This document shows positions 22,843-30,174 of a stretch of 40,004 bases of DNA, one piece after another. The position numbers and the translations under genes are program-made. The DNA comes from CAZRNB01 sp964601355 (lineage in GTDB: Bacteria > Planctomycetota > Phycisphaerae > Sedimentisphaerales > Anaerobacaceae), in NCBI GenBank assembly GCA_964601355.1, contig CAZRNB010000011.1, forward strand, positions 1-40,004. The letters are read 5' to 3'. The stretch's first letter is position 1. Each line of letters opens with the position of its first letter. A model generated the notes under the pieces. The model searched no databases. It was given only the letters and a program-made list of their open reading frames with translations, and was not told where the DNA came from.

Positions 22843-24486
22843 TTTCTGTTCCGCCTGTTTAGTCCATAATCCATCATCAAGATTCGCAGCAACTTCCGGC
22901 AAGACCTTATGCAGCTCCTTAAGTGTCACCAGGCCCAGGCCGCGACAGGCCGGATAAACCATAATCTTTCCCGGTATGGAGCGGCCTTCAACCGCTCGAA
23001 TGCCGTCGATAGCGCCGTCAAAGCCGCAGATAGCAGCCACGCTGACGTTTGTATCGAGCCTGCCGGTTTCCACCTTTGCAAGCATTCGCTTCATATCATC
23101 CAAAGTTGAGCCGCTCGTCCCGATGAAATATAACCCCTTCTCTATATATAAATCCAGGTCAATCTTTGCGGTAACTGTCGCCGGTATGCCGGCGAAGATA
23201 TTTATTATACCTCGCTTAGCGGCGCCTTGCACCGCAGCAGCAACCAAATCCGGAACCGGCGCCATCAGTACGGTATAATCAAAAACCTCCGAGAGCTTTT
23301 GTTTCATTGGGTTGTACGACCGGAACTGGACGCTGTTTTTGTCAGCTATCGGAGAAGCGATTTTCGTCAGAAAGGCCAATCTATTGTCATCGACGTCACC
23401 GGCAAAGACGGTGACATCTTCGATGCCATGACAGATATTTCTTATCACGTGCATCAGGCCCATCGGCCCGGCGGCACCAACAACGTTAATCTTGTCACTC
23501 GGCCTAATCTCGCCGGTTTGAGGGATTATTTCCATAGATTCGGCGGGGTCGCAGCCGGTTGTGCCGATTATGCGGATGCCGCCGTAGTGAACTCGGCCCA
23601 CCGCTGTTTCGACATCCCTTCCAAATTTCCCGTCGCACAGCACAATATTCAAAAGTCCCTGCGGGGCAGCTTTAGAAAATAATTTCTCAACGGTCGCCGG
23701 ATTCGTGCCGAAATAAATTACATCATCATATTCGGCGTCGGGCAGCTCCGATACGTTTGCGGTAATTGTAACAGGAGTATCCGATGGAAACGAAATTTCA
23801 AATTTATCCAACCACGTTATCTGTTTGGGCCTGCCGCAGTGAGAAAGAAACGCCTTAAAAATACCCACATCAGCTTGTGTATCAACAACCACGAGCATCT
23901 GTCCATCTGCTTTAATATTTCGGCGTTCTTTTGTGGCGTAAGCATCTTCAACGCAGGCCCACGGCTCCGTCAAAGCTACCGCAGAGGCGGAAAGCTCCGT
24001 CGAAGCCGGTATCAGCAGTGATTCGCCCTCCGGTGAGGTAATCACGCGCTGATCCATCAAAACGTATTCCTGAAGCGCTCCTTCAAAATTGTATCCGAAG
24101 GCGGCATTGGAACCGGCGGTACGAAGCCAGCGGTAATCAGTCTGCACTAAATAACGCTCGCCGGGTTTAAAATTTTCAACTTCATCTCCAGCTGCCTCAA
24201 CTATCACCACTGTCTCGTGTCCCGGCACAGCCGGCGTCGTGCCTGGAACATAGCTGGGAATTTCTTTGAGTATTTCCGGGTCGATGCCGGAAAGAACCTC
24301 GCTTTTGCGAGCGTGTTCGGAAAATTGCTTAAGCAATTTAAGATCGGAGAAACAAAGTCCAACCACCTCAACACGACAAAGAATCTGGTGCGGGCCGGGC
24401 CTTGTAATCTCTTTGGATTTATTCAAGACCAGCTTATCCGGTCCAATCAACTGGACAGCATATTGCGTTTTTGGCAGGTTTGCCAT
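22819..24486 (-). CDS. Long zinc-type (MDR) alcohol dehydrogenase-like protein
   Basis: The 555-residue protein has the MDR N-terminal fold: catalytic-site Cys in VGLCFSDLKLL, PAVPGHETVVIVEAAGDEV with the zinc His-Glu, and ALTEPWACVEDAY. A Rossmann part is recognisable in KINVVGAAGPMGLMHVIRN. It is about 200 residues longer than common MDR enzymes because of an extra segment in the middle (about 190-340). In the rhamnose operon it may act on lactaldehyde, a sugar or a polyol. The stop codon is supplied by a palindromic element. The ATG lacks a strong ribosome-binding site. Confidence 0.78.
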   Translation of the reverse strand: MANLPKTQYAVQLIGPDKLVLNKSKEITRPGPHQILCRVEVVGLCFSDLKLLKQFSEHARKSEVLSGIDPEILKEIPSYVPGTTPAVPGHETVVIVEAAGDEVENFKPGERYLVQTDYRWLRTAGSNAAFGYNFEGALQEYVLMDQRVITSPEGESLLIPASTELSASAVALTEPWACVEDAYATKERRNIKADGQMLVVVDTQADVGIFKAFLSHCGRPKQITWLDKFEISFPSDTPVTITANVSELPDAEYDDVIYFGTNPATVEKLFSKAAPQGLLNIVLCDGKFGRDVETAVGRVHYGGIRIIGTTGCDPAESMEIIPQTGEIRPSDKINVVGAAGPMGLMHVIRNICHGIEDVTVFAGDVDDNRLAFLTKIASPIADKNSVQFRSYNPMKQKLSEVFDYTVLMAPVPDLVAAAVQGAAKRGIINIFAGIPATVTAKIDLDLYIEKGLYFIGTSGSTLDDMKRMLAKVETGRLDTNVSVAAICGFDGAIDGIRAVEGRSIPGKIMVYPACRGLGLVTLKELHKVLPEVAANLDDGLWTKQAEQKLLEKYTK

Positions 24487-24509
24487 TTTTAGTCACATTA
24501 TCCAGTCAA

Positions 24510-24540
24510 CCGTCGCCGTTCCGGCGACAGCTAAACATTA
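24510..24540. repeat. Single-hairpin relic of the twin-hairpin family
   Basis: CCGTCGCCG..CGGCGAC with adjoining CTAAACATTA. The stem matches the second hairpin of 10148-10205. The stop codon (TAG) of the PHP-domain gene lies in the CTAAAC linker. Confidence 0.7.
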
Positions 24541-25928
24541 ATTTTGTTCAATATTTTCTGGACGCTTGTATCCTCACTTAAACCTGCAAGTTTGTCTTCC
24601 TGATCCGGTGTAAGAGTGCTTCCAAGCTGCTGAAAGAATTTGTTTTTTTCCGCAACGCTTGCGAAGTTTTTCTTTGCCCAGTCACTCGTATAGCCCAGAC
24701 CGCATTTTTGCTGCAAGACGGAATGAGCATAAACAATGTGTGCACCCTTTAAAAAAACCGGTACCAACGGCGAAAGCTCTTTGCTTGAAAAATCGTCAAC
24801 AAACTTTTGGCCGGGGCTATTCATCTCTGTCCCAACCACGAGGGGTAAATTCAGCTTTTCAGCCAATTCCACCACTTGATAGAGGTTCTGTATCTTCACA
24901 TCAGGAGGGCCAGGCGTATAATTGCGGTCCGGGATAATATTAAGTGCTGCCGCGCCAGTGCTCATAGCAACATTCAAAAGCTCATCGATGGCCTTTTCAC
25001 CGTCACTGGTCCCGTCCAGCCAGGTATGCACGGGTATTCCACCCGCCGCAAGTACGAATCTATTCATATCAGCCATTGCAGGGAATGAGCCTTTGTCGGG
25101 CTGGACATAACCGATGCCGCCTCGCTTCATAGTCTTAGCTCTTATAGTATTAAGCAAATCTTTTCCTTCAGGAAGTCCCAGAAGCTTGGCATCGACGCCC
25201 AACTTTTTAGACCAAAAATCATCCAAACCTGCGGTAAAACCGCGATTAGCCCCCGCACCCGTGGCGGGGGCTGCCTCGGCCACAGGTGCCGAGGCTAAAG
25301 CCTGGCCGAAGATTTCTTTAGCCTTGCGGGCATACGCAAGACAAATATGCCGCTCGGTCGGATTATTTGCCGGCGTCAGAGGAAGCACATCTCGTTTATA
25401 ATCCAGTGTCACCGGCTCAAGATACTTATTAACTCGGCCGATTAAATCGCGATTTCTCTGCTGGGCGGTTTCACGCAGGCTGCGCAGAAACTGCTTCTGG
25501 TCATCCGGAACCTGCAAGCCCGGGAATCCGACGCCCATGTGGTAGGAGATTCCCGGCTCACCGGGCGAATTTATTACTCTGTCGGAAAATTCCGGCACAT
25601 AAACACGTGTTTCCATGCCGGCACAGCCTTTGAGATTCAGCATCTTAGCTGCATTGAGAAACTCATCCACAGCGTCGAGCACATCAAAATCCACGACCTG
25701 CGCCACTGCAAGCCCCGTCTTTCTGGACAGCCAGGCGAATTTGCTCGGCGAATAGCCATAAGTGTTGTACGAAAAAAATGTGTGACAGTGCATGTTGACT
25801 GCGGTTTGTGATTCAGGTAAATTGATCTCTCCAGATGTCACTTTTGCACATAGTGACATTAAGGCCTGCCTTCGTTCAGCAGGATTGAAACTATCTAACT
25901 CGCTCTCAAGCTTTTCGATCAATTTCAT
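24531..25928 (-). CDS. PHP-domain protein of the rhamnose operon
   Basis: The 465-residue protein carries NMHCHTFFSYNTYGYSPSKF, the first metal-binding motif of the PHP (polymerase and histidinol phosphatase) fold. Later segments GGIPVHTWLDG, LNIIPDRNYTPG, VVGTEMNSPGQ and IVYAHSVLQQ supply further His, Asp and Glu. It is probably a metal-dependent phosphoesterase or hydrolase; the substrate is unknown, and the operon suggests a phosphorylated sugar or a carbohydrate. A 54-bp repeat is in frame at about residues 210-227. It lies 67 bp after rhaB and 44 bp before the dehydrogenase gene. Confidence 0.75.
   Translation of the reverse strand: MKLIEKLESELDSFNPAERRQALMSLCAKVTSGEINLPESQTAVNMHCHTFFSYNTYGYSPSKFAWLSRKTGLAVAQVVDFDVLDAVDEFLNAAKMLNLKGCAGMETRVYVPEFSDRVINSPGEPGISYHMGVGFPGLQVPDDQKQFLRSLRETAQQRNRDLIGRVNKYLEPVTLDYKRDVLPLTPANNPTERHICLAYARKAKEIFGQALASAPVAEAAPATGAGANRGFTAGLDDFWSKKLGVDAKLLGLPEGKDLLNTIRAKTMKRGGIGYVQPDKGSFPAMADMNRFVLAAGGIPVHTWLDGTSDGEKAIDELLNVAMSTGAAALNIIPDRNYTPGPPDVKIQNLYQVVELAEKLNLPLVVGTEMNSPGQKFVDDFSSKELSPLVPVFLKGAHIVYAHSVLQQKCGLGYTSDWAKKNFASVAEKNKFFQQLGSTLTPDQEDKLAGLSEDTSVQKILNKINV
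25246..25299. repeat. 54-bp double-hairpin element in frame in the PHP-domain gene
   Basis: Same element as 12003-12056, with one difference in the first loop (C for T at 25260). The change is synonymous in the reading frame used, so both genes encode LASAPVAEAAPATGAGANR. Confidence 0.9.
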
Positions 25929-25944
25929 ACTTTTCCATAAGTGC

Positions 25945-26012
25945 CTAAAGTTTAGAGTGACTAAAGTGCCTAAAATTATAACTTTTAACTTTAGCTCACT
26001 TTAGGCACTTTA
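25945..26012. repeat. Short-unit repeat array with 12-bp inverted ends, rhaB/PHP junction
   Basis: AAAGTGCCTAAA (25963-25974) and TTTAGGCACTTT (26000-26011) are perfect inverted repeats, with further degenerate 7-bp units (TAACTTT twice) between and around them. The last rhaB codons (KCLK) and its TGA stop are inside the array. Confidence 0.75.
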
Positions 26013-27642
26013 TCTCATTGTATCTTTCCTGCCAGAGTGACACATCCTTCGGATTATATTCTTTCAGCTCAAACGAATTGCGGACGATTTCTCTGGCCTC
26101 AGTCAAACTTTTAACTTGTCCTGTAGCCTTTGCCTGCATCAGGATATTGCCGATTGCCGTGGCTTCTACAGGCCCTGCTACGATCCTTTTACCCGTAGCG
26201 TCGGCGGCAAACTGGCTCAAAAGCTCATTCTGTATACCGCCTCCGACGATATGCAGACAGTCAATTTTCCTGCCTATAATATTTTCGATTCTTTCAATTA
26301 CCCAGCGATACTTAAGGGCCAGCGCCTCTAATATCGCTCTTATCAATTGTCCTTTGTCTTCGATTTTCTTTTGGCCTGTCTGGGCAAGATAATTGTTTAT
26401 TCTTTTTGGCATGTCGCCAGGTGCAAGAAATCCGCTGTAATCGACGTCAATGTTAGCGGCAAAAGGTTTGGCTTTTTGTGCCATTTCGGTCAGCTCAGGA
26501 TAGGATAATTCCATACCATCACGTTCCCACTGTCTTTTACATTCCTGAACCAGCCAGAGGCCCATTATGTTCTTTAACAGTCGAATCGTGTTTTCAGCTC
26601 CCCCTTCGTTTGTGAATTCATATTCGAAGGTTTTATCGTCTATAATTGCCTTCGGCACCTCTACCCCCATAAGACTCCATGTCCCAGACGAGAGATATGC
26701 CCAGTTACAGTGGTTAGGGGTCGGGGATCGGGGATCGGGGGTCAGACTTTTTTTGTTTCCTGATCTCTGACCCCTAATCCCTGACCCCTGACTGATGGCC
26801 GGTACGGCGACTACCGCAGAAGCCGTGTCGTGTGAGCCAATCGCAATTACAGGGATTTGCTCACAACCGATTTTCTCTGCGATTGACCTGGTCATTTTGC
26901 CAACGACTTTGCCGGGAGCAACAATATCCGGCATAATATTCATCGGCAGTGACAATTTGCTGAATATCTCTTTCGACCACTGTCCCGTCCTCATATCCAT
27001 AAGCTGTGATGTGCTGGCAAGGCTATATTCGCCGAAGGCCTGACCGCATAAATAATATGAGAATAAATCCGCCATAAAGATTAGCTTTTTGGCCTTTGCC
27101 AAAACAGGCGAATTTGCCAAACGCATTGCCAGCAGTTGATATACGGAATTTAGCTGCATAAATTGAATGCCGGTATTATCGTAGATTTGGCGTTTACCCC
27201 GTGAGATATTACTCTCATCTGAGGTCTTGCAGCTCTGTTTATTCAAGTCTATCTCACGGGGTAAACTCGTCAGTTTGAACGCCTTTTCCATCATTCCATT
27301 TGTTCGGCTGTCACGATAATGATACGGATTTTCAATTAGCTTTCCGGAGGCATCTATCAGGCCGAAATCGACTCCCCAGCTATCGACACCAATTCCCTCG
27401 ACCTTGTCACCAGCCTGTTTTGCAGCTTTACCTAAGCCGATCTTAATCTCTGAAAGGAGCCGGTTAAAATCCCAGCGTAGTGAAGATGGTGGGGCAAGCC
27501 CCACCCTACCTTCCTCAATTGGTCCGTTGCTGAAGCGATGTATTTCCTCAAGAGTAAGCTTATCAGTAGAAACTGAGCCGAGCATAATTCTGCCGCTCTC
27601 GGCGCCAAGATCAACAGCGATATACTTTTTCGATTTCGCCAT
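25996..27642 (-). CDS. rhaB: Rhamnulokinase (FGGY family) with three in-frame repeat insertions
   Basis: RhaB phosphorylates L-rhamnulose at C1 with ATP. YIAVDLGAESGRIMLGSV, GIGVDSWGVDFGLID, IPVIAIGSHDTASAVVAVP and IVGGGIQNELLSQFAADATG are the FGGY signatures. The 548 residues exceed a typical RhaB (about 490) by about 59. Repeats account for most of this: a GGTGGGGC palindrome (about residues 45-52), a 75-bp inverted-repeat element (about 126-150) and an inverted heptad array (about 283-309). All keep the frame. AAGGAG precedes the ATG. It is the first gene of the operon. Confidence 0.93.
   Translation of the reverse strand: MAKSKKYIAVDLGAESGRIMLGSVSTDKLTLEEIHRFSNGPIEEGRVGLAPPSSLRWDFNRLLSEIKIGLGKAAKQAGDKVEGIGVDSWGVDFGLIDASGKLIENPYHYRDSRTNGMMEKAFKLTSLPREIDLNKQSCKTSDESNISRGKRQIYDNTGIQFMQLNSVYQLLAMRLANSPVLAKAKKLIFMADLFSYYLCGQAFGEYSLASTSQLMDMRTGQWSKEIFSKLSLPMNIMPDIVAPGKVVGKMTRSIAEKIGCEQIPVIAIGSHDTASAVVAVPAISQGSGIRGQRSGNKKSLTPDPRSPTPNHCNWAYLSSGTWSLMGVEVPKAIIDDKTFEYEFTNEGGAENTIRLLKNIMGLWLVQECKRQWERDGMELSYPELTEMAQKAKPFAANIDVDYSGFLAPGDMPKRINNYLAQTGQKKIEDKGQLIRAILEALALKYRWVIERIENIIGRKIDCLHIVGGGIQNELLSQFAADATGKRIVAGPVEATAIGNILMQAKATGQVKSLTEAREIVRNSFELKEYNPKDVSLWQERYNEIKCLK
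26716..26795. repeat. Inverted heptad array in frame in rhaB
   Basis: The left arm has G-rich units (CGGGGAT type), a T-rich centre, and a right arm of C-rich units (CTGACCC, CTAATCC). The arms are largely complementary and can form a long imperfect hairpin. Translated in frame as GNKKSLTPDPRSPTP and flanks. Confidence 0.88.
27192..27266. repeat. 75-bp inverted-repeat element in frame in rhaB
   Basis: Perfect 17-bp inverted ends GTTTACCCCGTGAGATA (27192-27208) and its complement (27250-27266) bound a 41-bp centre. The total of 75 bp equals 25 codons, adding SLPREIDLNKQSCKTSD and flanking residues before YDNTGIQFMQL. Confidence 0.9.
27488..27509. repeat. GGTGGGGCAAGCCCCACC palindrome in frame in rhaB
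   Basis: A short GTAGGGTGGG-family palindrome, read in frame as GRVGLAPPS in the N-terminal domain of RhaB. Confidence 0.85.
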
Positions 27643-27687
27643 CGCATACTCCTTAAATGAAGTGAATTAGTTAATCAGAGATTAGTT

Positions 27688-27992
27688 ACTCAAACTGACC
27701 GATTTACCGTGTCATACCCGCGCAGGCGGGTATCCATTTACGTATCGTAACAGTGGATTCCCGCTTTCGGGCTTGTTGCTAAATACTATAGCAGGGCATT
27801 TGAGATTGCCACGGCCATCTTTGATGGCCTCGCAATGACATGAAAACGCCGCCTTTGTCATTGCGAGGAGCGAAGCGACGAAGCAATCTCTGCTTTGGCA
27901 ACAAGCCCTTTCGCGGGAATGACATTCATCGTTATCTGATTGTTGAATAATCATTTATGGATATTTCTTGTAAAATATCACTCAGTTTGAGT
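27688..27992. mobile_element. Composite nested non-coding element with short terminal inverted repeats
   Basis: ACTCAAACTGA (27688-27698) and TCAGTTTGAGT (27982-27992) bound about 305 bp with no gene. Inside are a GTCATACCCGCG hairpin (27711 on), an outer pair of TTGTTGC/GCAACAA arms with GGATTCCCGC/GCGGGAATGAC, and within these a GAGATTGCC...GTCATTGCGAG unit (27802-27890) like 6861-6941 but with halves swapped. This looks like one repeat inserted in another. The rest of the 27643-28204 gap holds octamer repeats and no gene. Confidence 0.6.
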
Positions 27993-28025
27993 TAGTTAAT
28001 TAGTTTTTTGATATACATGGACTTT

Positions 28026-28216
28026 CTAATTCACCAATTAACTGATCAACTAATTCACCGATAAACTTTATAACCCGGATTTTATGCCATTGCAAACCGA
28101 AAATAGTATATGTCATTAGCAGTTGTGGGTATAGTAGATAAGGGAATTGGTTAAATGGTGACTTAGCGAGTTTTTGAGCAAAAACCAATTAACCAATTAA
28201 CTGATTAACTAATTGT
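28026..28216. repeat. Octanucleotide arrays downstream of folC
   Basis: Units of 8 bp (CTAATTCA, CCAATTAA, CTGATCAA, CTAATTCA, CCGATAAA) run at 28026-28065, and CCAATTAA, CCAATTAA, CTGATTAA, CTAATTGT at 28185-28216. G-rich counterparts just upstream of each (for example GAATTGGT) give inverted arms. The folC stop TAA lies in the second array. Confidence 0.75.
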
Positions 28217-29638
28217 AGATTTCTGATTTGGCTGGAAGCGCATTTTGGCTTGGCCGACGAGGTAGAAGCTGCCGGTAATACAGATCAGGTCTTCTTTGCT
28301 AATGGCGCTACCTGCAAGCCGCAGAGCCTCGCCAAGGCTGAAGGCAGTCTGGCACATCTTTCCGCAAATTTCTGTGTAAGTATCGGCTAAAACTTCTGGT
28401 GTCGTGGCTTTGGCTGAGTTGCTGCGGGTAAAAATCACCTTGTCGGCTCCGTATTGCAGCTCTCGCAGCATACCTTCGATATCTTTATCATTGTTGCAGC
28501 CGAAGATTACCACCATCGAATCGTAAGGGATGTTTTGACCTATTGCCTGTATAAGAGCTCTAATGCTTGCGGCATTATGTGCACCATCGATCATGATTCT
28601 TGGGTCTTCGCAAATCATCTCCATTCGGCCGGGCAATTTTACCTTGTCAAGACCTTCGGCAGCCTTTTCATTATCTATCTTGTAGCCGTCTAATTTGAGT
28701 TTATCCAGCATAGCCAAAGCCAGGCCGCAGTTGATTGCCTGGTGTCGGCCATACAGCGGCACTCTTAGATGCTCAAATTTGCTTGTAGGTGTGGTCAGGC
28801 ATATTCTGGTATGCGGTCCGTGCTCTCGTGATGTTTCAAATCTGTATGAAAAATCAATATCTACGCCGGTTACGCTCAATGGCGCCTTGGCCGCCATTGC
28901 CTCGGTTTTCAGGACACGCATGGCCGCCGGCTCCTGCTCAACAGTAATTGCAGGCACGCCGGGTTTAAAAATTCCTGCTTTTTCTTTAGCAATGCTGTCA
29001 ATAGTGGCGCCTAATTGCCGCTTATGGTCAATACTCAAGCTGGTTATACCGACTACTTTAGGCTCAACGACGTTGGTGCTATCCAGCCTGCCGCCTAAAC
29101 CTGTTTCAATCACGCCAATATCAACATTCATATCTACAAAGTGCATAAATGCCAGTGCCGTCATAATTTCAAAGAAAGTCGGCGGACTGGTTTTCGGTAA
29201 TTTTTCAACGGGGGCATAGATGCGGTTCATCAAGTCAAGCATTTGTTGCTCGCTAATCATTTGTGAGTTGACTACAATCCGCTCATGCAGGTGCACTACG
29301 TGTGGCGAAGTATATAGCCCGACGGTATATCCGTTGGCTTCGAGCATCCTGGCCAGCATCGTAGCAGTCGAGCCTTTTCCTTTTGTGCCGGCTATATGGA
29401 CTGTCTGAATCTTTTTGTGAGGATCGCCGACAAACGACAGCAGTTTTCTCATCCTGTCGAGGTTAAATGTTGTAACGTTATAGCGCAGATTCTCCTGCTT
29501 CTCGTAGTCAGTCTTGCTATACAGGTAGCTCATTGCTTCGTTATAGCTACGAAAAGCCTTTATAGACTTAACTACGGTTAGCTTAGAAGATCTTTTAACT
29601 ATACGTTTCTTTCCGGTTGTTTTATTTAATTTTGTCAT
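28205..29638 (-). CDS. folC: Folylpolyglutamate synthase / dihydrofolate synthase
   Basis: FolC adds glutamate to dihydropteroate and tetrahydrofolates using ATP. The P-loop VHIAGTKGKGSTATMLARML, the folate-site YTSPHVVHLHERI and VIETGLGGRLDSTNVV are typical; IMIDGAHNAASIRALIQAI marks the C-terminal domain. The 477-residue frame has a basic extension of about 35 residues before the usual start (FRSYNEAMSYLYS). A strong promoter places transcription about 4 nt before the ATG at 29638, so the mRNA is leaderless or the start is further in. Confidence 0.92.
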   Translation of the reverse strand: MTKLNKTTGKKRIVKRSSKLTVVKSIKAFRSYNEAMSYLYSKTDYEKQENLRYNVTTFNLDRMRKLLSFVGDPHKKIQTVHIAGTKGKGSTATMLARMLEANGYTVGLYTSPHVVHLHERIVVNSQMISEQQMLDLMNRIYAPVEKLPKTSPPTFFEIMTALAFMHFVDMNVDIGVIETGLGGRLDSTNVVEPKVVGITSLSIDHKRQLGATIDSIAKEKAGIFKPGVPAITVEQEPAAMRVLKTEAMAAKAPLSVTGVDIDFSYRFETSREHGPHTRICLTTPTSKFEHLRVPLYGRHQAINCGLALAMLDKLKLDGYKIDNEKAAEGLDKVKLPGRMEMICEDPRIMIDGAHNAASIRALIQAIGQNIPYDSMVVIFGCNNDKDIEGMLRELQYGADKVIFTRSNSAKATTPEVLADTYTEICGKMCQTAFSLGEALRLAGSAISKEDLICITGSFYLVGQAKMRFQPNQKSTIS

Positions 29639-29648
29639 TAAAAAATAA

Positions 29649-29677
29649 ATTATAGCCAGTTACAGCTATTCAGTCAA
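29649..29677 (-). promoter_or_regulatory. Promoter of folC
   Basis: On the minus strand TTGACT (29677-29672) and TATAAT (29654-29649) are 17 bp apart. The predicted transcript starts near 29642, very close to the folC ATG. Confidence 0.65.
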
Positions 29678-29987
29678 GGTCTATGGCGTTCTAAACATCG
29701 ATGTTCAATAAGGGCTGAGTATAAGGCTTTGTCCATTCAGAACTTAGGTGAACAATACTTGTATATGGGTATTTTTTTGAACGCTTATTATATTACTATC
29801 GATAAACACATAATTAATGTTATTTGTCTGTTAGAAGGGCTTTCAAATTCTGTTACAGCATTGAATTAATAATACCGTTGTTTTGCATTTTTGTTCGATA
29901 ATACCCGGAAAATCGCGAGAATTGTGCCTGGCTAAGCCAACGGTATAATCTCCAGTTTTGTAGTCCTTATCGAGGATAACCGATATA

Positions 29988-30015
29988 AAATAATACGTAG
30001 ATATACGTATTATTT
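29988..30015. promoter_or_regulatory. 28-bp perfect palindrome upstream of the tRNA promoter
   Basis: Arms AAATAATACGTA and TACGTATTATTT with a GATA spacer. It ends 18 bp before the -35 element of the tRNA gene and could be an operator or cruciform site. The rest of the 29639-30085 gap shows only the folC and tRNA promoters. Confidence 0.55.
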
Positions 30016-30033
30016 CTTTGGCCGGCTAAAAAG

Positions 30034-30062
30034 TTGACAATCCTGCTGATGTGGATTATTAC
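30034..30062 (+). promoter_or_regulatory. Promoter of tRNA-Arg
   Basis: TTGACA (30034-30039) and TATTAC (30057-30062) are 17 bp apart, with the predicted start about 17 nt before the tRNA. Confidence 0.6.
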
Positions 30063-30085
30063 ATTAACGACATTGAATAACGCTC

Positions 30086-30159
30086 GCGCCCGTAGCTCAA
30101 TTGGATAGAGTGTTGGGCTTCGAACCCAGAGGTTGCAGGTCCGAGTCCTGCCGGGCGCG
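30086..30159 (+). tRNA. tRNA-Arg (anticodon TCG)
   Basis: The 74-nt cloverleaf has acceptor GCGCCCG/CGGGCGC, D-arm starting GCTC, anticodon arm TTGGG/CCCAG with loop CTTCGAA (anticodon TCG), and T-arm GCAGG/CCTGC with loop TCCGAGT. CCA is not encoded. A run of seven T follows directly and can end the transcript. Confidence 0.95.
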
Positions 30160-30166
30160 TTTTTTT
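30160..30166 (+). terminator. T-run after tRNA-Arg
   Basis: Seven consecutive T directly after the GC-rich acceptor stem, which can itself serve as the terminator hairpin. Confidence 0.55.
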
Positions 30167-30174
30167 AGTTCTGT

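Noticed and set aside
15300..27642. Bacterial microcompartment for rhamnose/fucose breakdown, known in some planctomycetes
   Set aside because: No shell protein genes of the BMC type are found among or next to the operon in this window.
27688..27992. Insertion sequence with transposase
   Set aside because: No reading frame of transposase size or motif lies inside; it is a non-coding element only.
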